In this document: one piece after another, positions 16,035 through 25,274 of the stretch | How the letters are laid out: every line of letters begins with the position of its first letter | How positions within the stretch are numbered: the first letter of the stretch is position 1 | DNA from: Planococcus shenhongbingii | GTDB taxonomy: Bacteria > Bacillota > Bacilli > Bacillales_A > Planococcaceae | Reading direction: 5' to 3' | DNA: 64,000 nt | Assembly (NCBI RefSeq): GCF_030413635.1 | Contig: NZ_CP129235.1 | Location: 2,480,001-2,544,000 of the forward strand | Program-made: the position numbers and the translations under genes | The notes under the pieces: model-generated | Seen by the model: only the letters and a program-made list of their open reading frames with translations | The model's database searches: none | Told to the model about the DNA's origin: nothing

Positions 16035-16868
16035 TCAACTATTTTTAGGTCTTGCCCAGCCGGCTTTTTCCATAGCACCGGACATATCTAGCTCAGGATA
16101 AAGAGTTTGTGCCAATTGAAAAACTTCTATAATCAGCCGCTCCAACTCTTTGACGCTTTCCTTCGGTTCTCCAAGCAAGACTGAAGCAAAGCGTTCCGAA
16201 CTGTTTTCCGGCTTTATCTCCATGTTGTCCAGCGAAGCTTTCTGCCATTTAAATGCCGGGTGATGAACATATCGCTGATTGAGCGCAAATAGAATGCCCA
16301 TCAGTTTAACTTCAACGGCCACGATAATTTGGTAGAGCATCAGCCAGTCTTCCCGGGCAAGGAGCGCTTCACGGTTCTGCCAGCGCGTCCCGAGCTCTCT
16401 ATTCTCTTTGACCATCGCCTCGCCAAGCTTTACAGGATACAACTTTATTTTTCCCTTCAGCTCGAATAGCGCCTTCTCGCCTCCAAGCGGAATGCCATCA
16501 TCGATGGATGCTAGTAAGACTTGTTTCTCAAGATCTGTATCATATTTTAAAGTTATGCTTTCAACATACTGAAAGGCAGTACTCACCAGGAAATTGCTGA
16601 TTTCCAGTTTAACGTTCTGGACCGTATAAGTTTCCGACCATTCTTCGTCTTCAAAAGGATGAAAATCAAGTATGTTGCCGCCTAGCTTTTCAATCGGTTC
16701 TTTTCTGTCTTCATCAGTTGGGCTTTCCCTCCAAAAAATAAACAATTCAATATCCGAAAATTCATCAGATAAATTTCGCGCGACAGATCCCCCCAGCATG
16801 ACGGACTCGATTTTAGGATTGTGCATGTATACGTCTGCTATTTCTTTTGCCAGTTCTTTCAATTCCAT
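16035..16868 (-). CDS. Nucleotidyltransferase-fold protein
   Basis: The protein has 277 residues from ATG16868 (AAGGAG upstream); longer starts would run into proS. The N-terminal half is a polymerase-beta-type nucleotidyltransferase domain: MLGGSVARNLSDEFSDIELFIFW contains the GS...(D/E)x(D/E) metal-binding pattern (GGSVARN then SDIEL). The C-terminal half is helical and may be a substrate-binding or DUF4037-like domain. The second acidic position is Glu (DIE), compatible with activity. It follows proS by 30 bp and may be co-transcribed. Its substrate is unknown; antibiotic adenylyltransferases and tRNA-modifying enzymes share the fold. Confidence 0.75.
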   Translation of the reverse strand: MELKELAKEIADVYMHNPKIESVMLGGSVARNLSDEFSDIELFIFWRESPTDEDRKEPIEKLGGNILDFHPFEDEEWSETYTVQNVKLEISNFLVSTAFQYVESITLKYDTDLEKQVLLASIDDGIPLGGEKALFELKGKIKLYPVKLGEAMVKENRELGTRWQNREALLAREDWLMLYQIIVAVEVKLMGILFALNQRYVHHPAFKWQKASLDNMEIKPENSSERFASVLLGEPKESVKELERLIIEVFQLAQTLYPELDMSGAMEKAGWARPKNS

Positions 16869-16897
16869 TTGATTTTCTCCTTTGAGTGGACGGCCAT

Positions 16898-18346
16898 TTA
16901 ATAAGCCTTTGCCCAAATGACCAGCTGTTCTGCTTTTTCGCCGCAGCAAACACAGGTATCTGTTATGAGTTCCTGGTCGAATGGAATGCAGCGTGATGTC
17001 GCTTGGGTTTCTTCTTTTATTTGGTCTTCGCAGGACTCTTTTCCGCACCACATCGCTTTGACAAAGCCACCTTCTGCTAACAGCGTATCTTTAAACTCTT
17101 CCATAGTTGCAGCTGTATTGGTTTTGGTTAAACGGTGCTGCAGCGCTTTATCATATAAATTCTTTTGTATCTCCTGAAGAAGACGCGGGATTTCGGTTTC
17201 TAGGTTCTGTTGTTCAACCGCTATCTTCTCTCCTGTGTCTCTTCTGACAAGGACCACTTTGTTTTCTTCGATATCTTTGGGTCCGATTTCCAGGCGGATC
17301 GGGATGCCTTTCATTTCAGATTCGTTGAACTTCCAGCCCGGCTTTTTATCACTGGCGTCGATCCCGACCCGCATTTTGGATTTCAAGGCATGCTGCAGGG
17401 CATATGCCGCATCGAGCACACCTTCTTTGTGCTGGGCGATTGGCACGATGAGCACTTGTGTCGGCGCCACTTCAGGCGGCAGGACCAGCCCTTTGTCATC
17501 GCCATGCACCATGATCATCGCGCCAATGATGCGCGTAGTGAAGCCCCAGGACGTCTGGTGGACTGTCTGAAGTTTGCCTTCCCGGTCCAAAAATTCAATG
17601 CCGAATGCTTTCGCGAAGCCCGTGCCCAAATTATGTGAAGTCCCGGACTGCAGCGCTTTGCCGTCATGCATTAAACTTTCAATCGTATAGGTATATTCTG
17701 CACCGGCGAATTTTTCTTTTTCTGTTTTCTGGCCTTTTATCACTGGAATTGCCAGCACTCGCTCACAAATGTCTGCATAGACATCCAGCATTTTCACTGT
17801 TTCTTCATGGGCATCCTGTTCCGTTTCATGGCATGTGTGGCCTTCCTGCCATAAAAACTCAAGAGTCCGCAAAAACGGCCGGGTGGTTTTTTCCCAGCGC
17901 ACGACATTTGCCCACTGGTTGTAAAGCTTTGGCAAGTCCCGGTAGGAATGGATGATGTTCTTATAATGCTCGGCAAACAGCACTTCAGAAGTCGGCCGGA
18001 TACATAATCGTTCCGCCAGTTCTTCATTGCCGCCGTGTGTCACCCAGGCCACTTCCGGGGCAAAACCTTCGATATGATCTTTTTCTTTTTGCAGCAGGCT
18101 TTCCGGAATCAATAATGGCATATAGACATTATCGTGCCCGGTCTCTTTAATCTCCGCATCCAACGCATTTTTGATGTTCTCCCAAATTGCGTAGCCATAT
18201 GGACGGATAATCATCGATCCCCGCACACTCGAATAATCGACCAGTTCCGCTTTTAATACCACATCCGTATACCATTGTGCAAAATCCACATCCATATTCG
18301 TAATCTGCTCTACCCTATTTTTCGCCATATCCATTCCCCTTTTCAA
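16898..18346 (-). CDS. proS: Prolyl-tRNA synthetase, short archaeal/eukaryote-like type
   Basis: The protein has up to 482 residues, with [20 protein letters not shown] as likely N terminus (ATG18331). It charges tRNA-Pro. It has the class II motifs: motif 2 [22 protein letters not shown] and the absence of the INS editing domain that bacterial-type ProRS carries between motifs 2 and 3. The C-terminal extension with [10 protein letters not shown] and [11 protein letters not shown] is the zinc-binding-like domain of the archaeal type, ending in a Tyr (KAY) as in that group. It is preceded by a T-box leader. This type is known as the ProRS of many Bacillales besides the long form. Confidence 0.95.
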   Translation of the reverse strand: MKRGMDMAKNRVEQITNMDVDFAQWYTDVVLKAELVDYSSVRGSMIIRPYGYAIWENIKNALDAEIKETGHDNVYMPLLIPESLLQKEKDHIEGFAPEVAWVTHGGNEELAERLCIRPTSEVLFAEHYKNIIHSYRDLPKLYNQWANVVRWEKTTRPFLRTLEFLWQEGHTCHETEQDAHEETVKMLDVYADICERVLAIPVIKGQKTEKEKFAGAEYTYTIESLMHDGKALQSGTSHNLGTGFAKAFGIEFLDREGKLQTVHQTSWGFTTRIIGAMIMVHGDDKGLVLPPEVAPTQVLIVPIAQHKEGVLDAAYALQHALKSKMRVGIDASDKKPGWKFNESEMKGIPIRLEIGPKDIEENKVVLVRRDTGEKIAVEQQNLETEIPRLLQEIQKNLYDKALQHRLTKTNTAATMEEFKDTLLAEGGFVKAMWCGKESCEDQIKEETQATSRCIPFDQELITDTCVCCGEKAEQLVIWAKAY

Positions 18347-18361
18347 ATGATTTATTGAAAA

Positions 18362-18580
18362 TAAAACAAAAAAGCCCCGCTAAAAATAAGGGACCCAGAA
18401 GGCGGTACCACCCTAATTTAAAGCAAAGCTTTACTCTCGAACATGATAACGGTGTGCACCGCTGCATTTTTCAATACAGATATGAAAGGCAGGTTCGATA
18501 ATTTTCTTTGGGTCCCTCTCAGCCATCGGCACCTTCTCTGAAAAAGAAACTTCTATCTACTGGTCCTTAAAATTTCTGAT
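18362..18580 (-). promoter_or_regulatory. T-box riboswitch of proS
   Basis: On the minus strand the invariant T-box segment AGGGTGGTACCGCC is at about 18398-18414, followed by a terminator-like GC arm and a U-run (18366-18372). Upstream, GGCTGAGAGGGACCC resembles the stem I AG-bulge/GAGA region, followed by AUCGAACCUGCC, where CCU is a proline codon in the place expected for the specifier. This predicts induction of proS when uncharged tRNA-Pro accumulates. Confidence 0.85.
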
Positions 18581-18688
18581 TCTGCTATTTTATATTTTAA
18601 TCAGATTAATTGAAATAGAATATTTAGTCAATAAGAATTAGTATAGTATTAAGTAACGGGTTGAACCGAGAAATGAGAGGTGAAAATG

Positions 18689-19333
18689 ATGAAAGCGATA
18701 CTTTTTGATTTTGATGGCACATTAGCCAATACACTGCCGGTTTGCGATATGGCTTTTCAGCACGTTTTCCGGAAGTATGACCAGCGGGAACTTTCTTCGG
18801 CTGAAGTCCGGGCGATGTTCGGTCCTTCAGAAACCGGGATCATCTACCAAAACCTGAAGCACCGCAACAAAGAAGAAGCGATTGAACAATATTATGACCA
18901 ATACTTGGAACATCATGCTGACATGATTGAACAGAATAGGGATATCCATAGTTTGTTGATGCATTTAAAAGAAAAAGGGCTGAAATTGGGGATTGTCACC
19001 GGAAAAGCAAAAAGAAGTCTCGATATTTCGTTGAAAGCCCTTGGATGGGAACATCTTTTTGATGCCATGATCACCGGAGATGACGTGGTGAACCCTAAGC
19101 CGGATCCGGAAGGGGTGCTAAAAATTCTGCCATTATTAGGCGCCAGAGCTGATGAAGCCATCTTTATCGGGGACAGTGATGCGGATATATTAGCCGGAAC
19201 TGCAGCAAATGTCGTAACGATAGGTGTCCAGTGGCTCCCAGACTATCAAACCTTGGAATTCGCCGCGGCTCCTTCGTTTCTTTTTAAGACAGTCCATGAT
19301 TTTAGAGAAGCGATGGAAGGGGGATTTAAATGA
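18689..19333 (+). CDS. HAD-family hydrolase (phosphoglycolate-phosphatase-like)
   Basis: The protein has 214 residues from ATG18689 (AGAGGTGA upstream; ATG18686 and GTG18680 are in frame but sit too close to the ribosome site). HAD motif I is FDFDGTLANT near residue 7, motif II is the Thr in LGIVTGKAK, and motif III/IV is KPDPEGV with IFIGDSDADILAG. The C1 cap is helical. It is a cytosolic phosphatase of the Gph/PpaX type; the substrate is not determined. Its stop overlaps the NUDIX gene start by four bases (ATGA), so the two are translationally coupled. Confidence 0.9.
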   Translation: MKAILFDFDGTLANTLPVCDMAFQHVFRKYDQRELSSAEVRAMFGPSETGIIYQNLKHRNKEEAIEQYYDQYLEHHADMIEQNRDIHSLLMHLKEKGLKLGIVTGKAKRSLDISLKALGWEHLFDAMITGDDVVNPKPDPEGVLKILPLLGARADEAIFIGDSDADILAGTAANVVTIGVQWLPDYQTLEFAAAPSFLFKTVHDFREAMEGGFK

Positions 19334-19947
19334 GCACGAAATGGCTCCATTGGGCACAAAGAATCCAATCACTGTCCCAAGCAGGATTGGCATTTTCAAA
19401 AAACGTCTATGATTTGGAGCGTTTTGAAGAACTTCGGGAAATCAGTGTGGAAATTATCAACGAGCACACCAACTTGGAAATGCAGAAAATCAAGGACTTG
19501 TTTGCAAATGATGCCGGCTACCAAACCCCTAAACTGGATATTCGCGGAGCCGTATTCAAAGACGGAAAAATTCTGATGGTGCATGAAAACATCGACAACC
19601 GCTGGTCTTTGCCTGGCGGATTCTGTGATATCGGCCTTTCCCCTGCCGAAAACATTGTCAAGGAAATCAAAGAGGAATCCGGATTTGATGCGGTACCGGT
19701 TAAGCTTCTGGCGGTGCTTGACATGAACAAGCATCCGCACTCGCCTCAGCCTTATCATTATTATAAGATTTTTATACAATGTGACATTATCGGCGGAAAT
19801 GCTGAGAATGGGGTGGAAACGAAAGGCGTGGATTTTTATAAAGAAACTAATCTGCCCAAGCTTTCAGAAAGCAGAAATACCAAGTCCCAAATCGAAATGC
19901 TGTTTGAGTTCCTTAACGATCCAAATAAAGAGACCGTCTTTGATTAG
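19330..19947 (+). CDS. NUDIX hydrolase with N-terminal YjhB/DUF4743-like domain
   Basis: The protein has 205 residues. An N-terminal helical region (about 1-65) precedes the NUDIX domain. The NUDIX box reads GGFCDIGLSPAEN...KEIKEESGF; Leu replaces the usual Glu early in the box, as in other members of this subgroup, while the metal-binding EEIKEES-type Glu residues are kept. It probably hydrolyses ADP-ribose or a related nucleoside diphosphate derivative. Coupled to the HAD gene by a four-base overlap. Confidence 0.9.
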   Translation: MSTKWLHWAQRIQSLSQAGLAFSKNVYDLERFEELREISVEIINEHTNLEMQKIKDLFANDAGYQTPKLDIRGAVFKDGKILMVHENIDNRWSLPGGFCDIGLSPAENIVKEIKEESGFDAVPVKLLAVLDMNKHPHSPQPYHYYKIFIQCDIIGGNAENGVETKGVDFYKETNLPKLSESRNTKSQIEMLFEFLNDPNKETVFD

Positions 19948-19970
19948 AAATAAATTCTTGATAAGCTACA

Positions 19971-20018
19971 AATAACCCTCTTCATCTTTCCTTTTCAGGT
20001 TTGATGAAGAGGGTTATT
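19971..20018 (+). terminator. Strong hairpin after the HAD-NUDIX operon
   Basis: A perfect 16-bp stem (19971-19986 with 20003-20018), only 24 bp after the stop codon. A clear T-run is missing, so it may be a convergent-gene stabiliser or a weak terminator. Confidence 0.5.
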
Positions 20019-20054
20019 GAAACTCATAAAATCATTTTGTAACATTGCTTCTTT

Positions 20055-20294
20055 TTAAAACTTATTCCCTTTATCGCCGTGCCGCTCCAGCAGTTCCGCA
20101 AACGACAAGTTCTTTTCCTTCTGTTGTCGTTCAAACACTTTTTGTGCTTCTTTTTCTTCTTCGCGCTGCTGTTCTTCTTTCAGCAGCTCTTTTTTCGTGG
20201 CCTGCAGTTTTGCCAGAATATCTTCAGGCAATATGCTGGCTGTTTCTTCTTTTTTCTTTGGTGAGTTTTTCTTTGAAGTATTTTTCTTAGCCAT
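20055..20294 (-). CDS. yqkK: YqkK-like DUF3886 protein
   Basis: The protein has 79 residues, almost entirely charged. The N terminus is Lys/Ser-rich and the centre is a Glu/Lys/Gln-rich probable coiled coil (KKELLKEEQQREEEKEAQKVFERQQKEKN) ending in LSFAELLERHGDKGNKF, typical of DUF3886. It follows the thiolase gene by 13 bp. Function unknown. Confidence 0.8.
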   Translation of the reverse strand: MAKKNTSKKNSPKKKEETASILPEDILAKLQATKKELLKEEQQREEEKEAQKVFERQQKEKNLSFAELLERHGDKGNKF

Positions 20295-20307
20295 ACCGTG
20301 TCTCTCC

Positions 20308-21492
20308 TTATGGGCGTTTTACAATTGTCGCTACACCTTGGCCTCCGCCGATGCACAATGTGGCAAGTCCTGTCTTCGCGTCACGTTTCTGCATTTCATG
20401 AAGAAGGGAAACGAATACGCGCGCACCGCTGGCACCAATCGGATGGCCGAGGGCAATTGCTCCGCCGTTAACATTCAAAATATCATGGTTGAAATGGAGT
20501 TCTTTGTCGACTGCAATAGATTGGGCAGCAAATGCTTCGTTTGCTTCAATCAATTCAATATCTTCAAGAGATAAATCTGCCTTTTTCAAGGCATTTTTTA
20601 CCGCTTGGACAGGACCGATTCCCATCACTGCCGGATCAACTGCAGCGCTGCCGTTCGCCGCGATTGTCGCAAGCGGCGTAAGCCCCAGTTCATCCGCTTT
20701 CGCTTTTGACATGACCACAACTGCTGCTGCTCCGTCATTGATGCCCGATGCATTGCCAGCTGTTACGCTGCCGTCTTTTTTGAATGCTGGGCGTAATTTG
20801 CTTAACTTTTCAGCAGTGGAATCGCGTTTCACGTATTCATCTGTCTTGAAAATAACCGGCTCGCCTTTACGCTGTGGAATTTCCACTGGCACGATTTCAT
20901 CTTCAAATTTCCCGCCATCAATTGCCGCTGCTGCACGCGCTTGTGAACGGGCTGAAAATTCATCTTGTTCTTCCCGTGTAATTTCGTAGCGGTCACATAG
21001 ATTTTCAGCAGTAATGCCCATGTGATAATCATTGAATGCACACATTAAACCGTCAACCAGCATGCTGTCGACCACTTTTTGGTCGCCCATGCGGAATCCG
21101 CTGCGTGCATTTTGCATCAAATACGGAGCCTGGCTCATATTTTCCATACCGCCGGCAACCACGATTTCTGCATCTCCGGCATAAATCGCCTGATACGCCA
21201 AATGCACGGCTTTTAATCCCGAACCGCAGACTTTATTGATCGACATCGCTGGAACGGTTTCCGGAAGCCCAGCCTGCATTGACGCTTGGCGTGCCGGGTT
21301 TTGGCCGAGCCCTGCCTGAAGAACATTGCCCATGATCACTTCTGATACTTGGTCAGGTGTGATTCCGGCTTTTTCAACCGCTTCTTTGATAACGATTGCC
21401 CCTAATTTGGTAGCCGGCACGTCTTTTAACGCACCTTGAAACGAACCGATTGCTGTACGAACTGCACTGACAATAACGACTTCTTGTGACAC
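20308..21492 (-). CDS. Acetyl-CoA C-acetyltransferase (thiolase)
   Basis: The protein has 394 residues, normal for a type II thiolase. It joins or splits acetoacetyl-CoA. The acyl-accepting Cys is C89 in [10 protein letters not shown], the base is His in GHPIGASG near 350, and the second Cys lies in CIGGGQG near 380. It is divergent from the HMG-CoA lyase gene, 80 bp apart, which suggests a role in ketone-body or leucine catabolism and not only biosynthesis. Family resemblance is to AtoB/PhaA/MmgA; I leave the symbol open. Confidence 0.93.
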   Translation of the reverse strand: MSQEVVIVSAVRTAIGSFQGALKDVPATKLGAIVIKEAVEKAGITPDQVSEVIMGNVLQAGLGQNPARQASMQAGLPETVPAMSINKVCGSGLKAVHLAYQAIYAGDAEIVVAGGMENMSQAPYLMQNARSGFRMGDQKVVDSMLVDGLMCAFNDYHMGITAENLCDRYEITREEQDEFSARSQARAAAAIDGGKFEDEIVPVEIPQRKGEPVIFKTDEYVKRDSTAEKLSKLRPAFKKDGSVTAGNASGINDGAAAVVVMSKAKADELGLTPLATIAANGSAAVDPAVMGIGPVQAVKNALKKADLSLEDIELIEANEAFAAQSIAVDKELHFNHDILNVNGGAIALGHPIGASGARVFVSLLHEMQKRDAKTGLATLCIGGGQGVATIVKRP

Positions 21493-21572
21493 AATGATTT
21501 CCCCCTTATTTGGTTGTTTACCGTTTGCTCTTTTCTCCCTGCACTGGCTAAAATGGAATCAGGAGGGATACT

Positions 21573-22472
21573 ATGTTCATTTTACCAAATAATGCAACGA
21601 TTATCGAGGTAGGGCCACGGGACGGACTTCAAAATGAAGGAAAAGTTGTTTCAACTGAGCATAAGCTGCAATTTATCGAGAGATTGCAAAAAGCAGGCAT
21701 TCAGGAAATGGAATTGACATCATTCGTATCACCGAAATGGGTTCCCCAAATGGCTGATGCCAAAGACATTATGGCCAATGTAGAAAAAATCGGCCGGCAG
21801 TTCGTCTTGACGCCGAACGAAAAAGGCATCAATGCCGCACTGGAATCCGGAGCTCAAGCTGTCGCGGTATTCGTCGGGGTGTCGAATACGTTCAACAAGA
21901 AAAATATCAATAAAACGACGGATGAAAGCATGGAAGCATTAAAACCGCTTATTTTAAAATTAAAGCAGGATGGCGTTTTTGTCCGTGCCTGCATTTCAAC
22001 AGCCTTCTATTGCCCATTCGAAGGTGCCATTAAACCGGAAGATACATTGGCTTTATGCCATCAATTTGTTGACTGGGGCGTGGATGAATTAAGTGTTGCC
22101 GATACCATAGGCATGGCAACGCCAGCTGAAAGCTACGAATTGTTCCAGCAATTAAAAGAAGCATTTCCGGATGTGCTGCTGACTGCCCATTTCCACGATA
22201 CACGAAAAATGGCGCTGGCGAATATTTTTGCTGCTTTGCAGGCCGGTGTCGACCGCTTTGATTCATCTGCCGGCGGACTTGGAGGCTGCCCGTTTGCTCC
22301 CGGTGCTACAGGAAACGTAGCCACAGAAGATGTGGTCAATATGCTGAACCGCATGGGCATTGAGACAGGCATCAATCTGGATTTATTATGCGAGGCTGTC
22401 CAGTCAATTGAACCGCATGTGACAAATCCGGTTCAAACCGGGATGTACCGGCTTTATCAAAACCAGGCATAG
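21573..22472 (+). CDS. mvaB: Hydroxymethylglutaryl-CoA lyase
   Basis: The protein has 299 residues. It splits HMG-CoA to acetyl-CoA and acetoacetate. HMGL-like TIM barrel: VGPRDGLQNE near residue 13 holds the metal-binding Asp and substrate Arg, HFHDTRKMALAN supplies the two metal-binding His residues, and the active-site Cys is in GGLGGCPFAPGATGN. Together with the divergent thiolase it fits leucine or ketone-body breakdown. AGGAGG lies upstream of ATG21573. Confidence 0.95.
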   Translation: MFILPNNATIIEVGPRDGLQNEGKVVSTEHKLQFIERLQKAGIQEMELTSFVSPKWVPQMADAKDIMANVEKIGRQFVLTPNEKGINAALESGAQAVAVFVGVSNTFNKKNINKTTDESMEALKPLILKLKQDGVFVRACISTAFYCPFEGAIKPEDTLALCHQFVDWGVDELSVADTIGMATPAESYELFQQLKEAFPDVLLTAHFHDTRKMALANIFAALQAGVDRFDSSAGGLGGCPFAPGATGNVATEDVVNMLNRMGIETGINLDLLCEAVQSIEPHVTNPVQTGMYRLYQNQA

Positions 22473-22487
22473 GAAAGGTAGTCTGCC

Positions 22488-23420
22488 ATGAAGAAACGAC
22501 TGCTGCAGGTTTCGGCCATTGTTTCAACTGGTTTAACCTTAACAGCCGCTGTCATTGGCTTTGTCATTAGCAATCGCTTGATGTATATGAAGAAAAAAGA
22601 CGAAAATCTCATTTTAGAGCGTGAAACTTCTGCCAAGCGCTATGATGAAGTGTGGTACGCCCAAGTGAAAAAAAGCGAAAGATGGATCCAGTCTGAAAAC
22701 GGTTATCCCATCAAAGCCATTTTCCTGGAACCGCATGACACGAAACGATACGTTGTCATTTGCCATGGCGTCACAGAAACCAAAGTAAACTCATTTAAAT
22801 ACGCCCGCATGTTCGAACGGCTTGGATTTAATTCGGTCGTCTACGATCATCGCAGGCACGGAGAGAGCGGCGGGAAAACCACCAGTTTCGGCCATTACGA
22901 AAAACTCGATTTAAAAGCTGTAGTAGAAGCATTAAGACTGCACGTGGGACCTGATTTATTTTTCGGCATCCACGGCGAGTCGATGGGCGGGGCTACTACG
23001 CTTTTATACGCAGGCATGGAAGACACGGCAGCATTTTACGTCATTGACTGTGCTTATTCCGATATCTCCAAACAAATCCTGCATGTCATGAAGACCACCC
23101 AGCCAATTCGTTCATCACTGGCATTAAAGCTTGCAGCTGTCTTTATGAAATTGCGCGATGGCTATTCCATTTCAACTGTTTCGCCGATAGAAGCGGTGGC
23201 TCACATCAAAAACCCGGTCCTTTTCATCCACAGTTTGGAGGATGAATTCGTCCTGCCGGAAATGTCACAGGAAATGTTTGATATAAAGCCCGACCCAAAA
23301 GCGATCAATTTTTTTGCTGAAGGAGCGCATGCCCAGTCTTATAATAAATACCCGGAAGAATACGAAAAAACCGTTGCAGAATTTTTAGACGCAAACGGCT
23401 TGATGACTTCAGAAATGTAA
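22488..23420 (+). CDS. yqkD: Membrane-anchored alpha/beta hydrolase (YqkD-like)
   Basis: The protein has 310 residues. An N-terminal hydrophobic segment (about 6-28) anchors or exports it. The hydrolase domain has the nucleophile elbow GESMGG near 167, the acid in SLEDEFV near 250 and the catalytic His in GAHAQS near 280. The length and N-terminal anchor match B. subtilis YqkD. It lies 15 bp after mvaB and probably shares its transcript. Substrate unknown; serine esterase or lipase activity is likely. Confidence 0.85.
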   Translation: MKKRLLQVSAIVSTGLTLTAAVIGFVISNRLMYMKKKDENLILERETSAKRYDEVWYAQVKKSERWIQSENGYPIKAIFLEPHDTKRYVVICHGVTETKVNSFKYARMFERLGFNSVVYDHRRHGESGGKTTSFGHYEKLDLKAVVEALRLHVGPDLFFGIHGESMGGATTLLYAGMEDTAAFYVIDCAYSDISKQILHVMKTTQPIRSSLALKLAAVFMKLRDGYSISTVSPIEAVAHIKNPVLFIHSLEDEFVLPEMSQEMFDIKPDPKAINFFAEGAHAQSYNKYPEEYEKTVAEFLDANGLMTSEM

Positions 23421-23446
23421 AAAGCACTCCATGAGAGTGCTTTTTT
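23419..23446 (+). terminator. Terminator after yqkD
   Basis: AAAAGCACTC pairs with GAGTGCTTTT, followed by a T-run. It begins inside the stop codon region and may also work for the convergent gene on the right. Confidence 0.75.
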
Positions 23447-23454
23447 GCTTCGAC

Positions 23455-23733
23455 TTATTTCTTTTTTTTTAAAACCAGCTTTAGCCCTGCTTCTCCTTCT
23501 GCTCCGATGAAAAACTCAACCATCGGGCCTGTTCTCGCTACACCTCTAACATGCAACTCTATTGTATCCAAAGTATAGTCCGACAACCCTTTCACCATTT
23601 CATTGATCTGCTCCATCGACACGGGCAAAACTTTGCCGACGCCTTCCATTTGCGTAGTGAAACTTTCTTTTTCCTTCGTTTCTTCTTTTTCAATCACTGG
23701 CATGTAGAAAACGAACTCTTCTTGTTCAGGCAT
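23455..23733 (-). CDS. Uncharacterised 92-residue acidic protein
   Basis: I cannot assign a family securely. The N-terminal third is Glu-rich. The last third (LHVRGVARTGPMVEFFIGAEGEAGLKLVLKKKK) reads as beta strands around a Gly-Ala-Glu turn ending in a basic tail, a layout like the short C-terminal beta units of Trypco/CU044_2847-type proteins, but the resemblance is weak. It is convergent with yqkD and monocistronic. Confidence 0.6.
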   Translation of the reverse strand: MPEQEEFVFYMPVIEKEETKEKESFTTQMEGVGKVLPVSMEQINEMVKGLSDYTLDTIELHVRGVARTGPMVEFFIGAEGEAGLKLVLKKKK

Positions 23734-23885
23734 ACTATTCCCCTCCCGTTTTTAGTTGTTTTCTTTTCATATCCCTGTTTTGCTGCTATTTGAAACGCAG
23801 GGAGAAAAAGCGCATCTCTATTGAATACTTTATAATGCGCCATACTTGAAAACCGCTATCTAGATATAAGACAACACTTTTCAAG

Positions 23886-24308
23886 TTATCTCAAATGTTC
23901 TTTTAATGTACGAATAATTTCATCTATGGTTGATTTCTCATTTTCTCCCAGTTGCTTAAATTTAAAAGCAATAGATTCCGATAAAGGATTAATAGATGGT
24001 CCTTTGTTTTTATCACACCGAAATGTTATGATTTTTTCTAAATCATTTTTTAAAGCGTCTGTTAGATTGCTTCTTTTAAACCGAAAACTAACAGTGTGAG
24101 GCTCTTTTTTTGAAAAATCAGCACTTCCTTCATACTGAATGGCACCAAGATAACGTTCTCTCAACAAGAAAGATTTTTCGTTTTTGAAAAATTGAAGCGT
24201 TTCTTTGGCATTTTCATTATGAATCCACAAACCGACAGCAGACAATCGACTTCGGATATATTCATACAAACCAGCCAATTCAAAATTTTTTTCAATAGAA
24301 TTAGTCAT
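23886..24308 (-). CDS. Uncharacterised 140-residue protein
   Basis: The start at ATG24308 has AGGAGGAG six bases upstream; a TTG further upstream overlaps that ribosome site and is rejected. The sequence is rich in charged and aromatic residues without a signal peptide or membrane helix. No motif recognised. It lies at the edge of an AT-rich intergenic region. The composition is a little more AT-rich than neighbouring core genes, which might point to recent acquisition, but this is only an impression. Confidence 0.6.
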   Translation of the reverse strand: MTNSIEKNFELAGLYEYIRSRLSAVGLWIHNENAKETLQFFKNEKSFLLRERYLGAIQYEGSADFSKKEPHTVSFRFKRSNLTDALKNDLEKIITFRCDKNKGPSINPLSESIAFKFKQLGENEKSTIDEIIRTLKEHLR

Positions 24309-24418
24309 GTACTCTCCTCCTTGCAATTTTTTACTGTATTAAATACCATTTTAATTGAAAAGTCAGAAAATTAACAGGACCTAAAGGAAGAGATTTTTTG
24401 TGATAGAATTAAATGAGA

Positions 24419-24524
24419 CTAGCTTTACTTTGAACCAACAGCTAAGCCACTTAAAAGTGTTTTATTACTGAATTAATAAAAAAAATTGTGGGTAATAAAA
24501 CACTATAATTTTATTGTAAGCTAG
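24419..24524. repeat. Nested inverted repeat
   Basis: Outer arms CTAGCTT (24419-24425) and AAGCTAG (24518-24524) enclose perfect 13-bp arms AGTGTTTTATTAC (24456-24468) and GTAATAAAACACT (24492-24504). This could be a small structured RNA, a protein-binding site or the end of a decayed element. Confidence 0.5.
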
Positions 24525-24703
24525 TTGCTTTTGAAGAGCCTTCGGTTATTTATGAATGTATTTATTCTAAATGTATCTAAATATACAAATTAAAATATAT
24601 TTAACTGCTTCATTTCCTGTCACTTGTTAATCATAGTCTATGAGTAAAGTTCTTTGATTCACAGTGACACATATATTACTTCAATACATCTTCTAATTCC
24701 ATA

Positions 24704-24746
24704 GAAAAAACCACCTCTCTGCTTTAGTTTCAACAGAGAAAGTGGT
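24704..24746 (-). terminator. Minus-strand terminator downstream of yneF
   Basis: CCAC-TCTCTG (24711-24721) pairs with CAGAGA-GTGG (24733-24744), with a six-base U-run on the minus strand (24705-24710). It is 165 bp after the yneF stop and may end that transcript or an unannotated one. Confidence 0.6.
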
Positions 24747-24908
24747 CTTGTAGTGGCAAAATGAAGGATAAACCAATGATGAATGAAAAACTTACGAAAA
24801 TTCACCCTAGACGCTCTGAATAGAGATATTCCCATAAATAAAGCTTCCTTCACTTTAACATTAATCAAAAATTAAACTGTCACCCTTGATACTACTTAGT
24901 TTAATAAA

Positions 24909-25142
24909 TTATTTTTTAGCCGGTTTATTAGAAGCTTTATTCATTTGAGCCATCATTTGGTTGATTTTTTTCTGAGACGGTTTTTGTCCCATTTGCATCA
25001 TCATAATGCGCAGCATTTCTTCATTAATCGGTGGATTGTCTTTCAAATACTTCATCATATATTGACGAGCGATGAAAAAGCCAAGCGCAACACCTGCGAT
25101 CAACGCCACGATAACGATTACGATCCAGATCCAAGTAGCCAT
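24909..25142 (-). CDS. yneF: UPF0154 membrane protein YneF
   Basis: The protein has 77 residues: one N-terminal membrane helix (about 4-24), then [42 protein letters not shown], the conserved signature of the UPF0154 family. Function is unknown. It follows tkt in the same order as in B. subtilis. Confidence 0.95.
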   Translation of the reverse strand: MATWIWIVIVIVALIAGVALGFFIARQYMMKYLKDNPPINEEMLRIMMMQMGQKPSQKKINQMMAQMNKASNKPAKK

Positions 25143-25233
25143 TCATGTTACCTCCTTCGTGTTGCATAAATAAGTAGTGCACCACAATGGATTATACTAT
25201 AAAATCGTGCACATGACCATAAGATCAAAATAA

Positions 25234-25267
25234 TAAAAGCGGAAGCATCTTACAGCTTCCGCTTTTA
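25234..25267. terminator. tkt terminator
   Basis: A perfect 13-bp stem TAAAAGCGGAAGC/GCTTCCGCTTTTA, eight bases downstream of the tkt stop; the A and T runs would allow termination in both directions. Confidence 0.8.
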
Positions 25268-25274
25268 TGTCATT

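Larger units (their letters stand above)
24327..24908. other. AT-rich intergenic region without a convincing gene
   Basis: The 580-bp gap between the uncharacterised gene and yneF is distinctly AT-rich. It contains the nested inverted repeat at 24419-24524 and a minus-strand terminator at 24704-24746. A 69-codon open frame on the minus strand (24659-24868) crosses that terminator and has no ribosome site I accept. I see nothing else. Confidence 0.5.

Noticed and set aside
24659-24868. 69-residue gene on the minus strand
   Set aside because: It runs through a terminator hairpin and has no ribosome site; the composition is like non-coding DNA.
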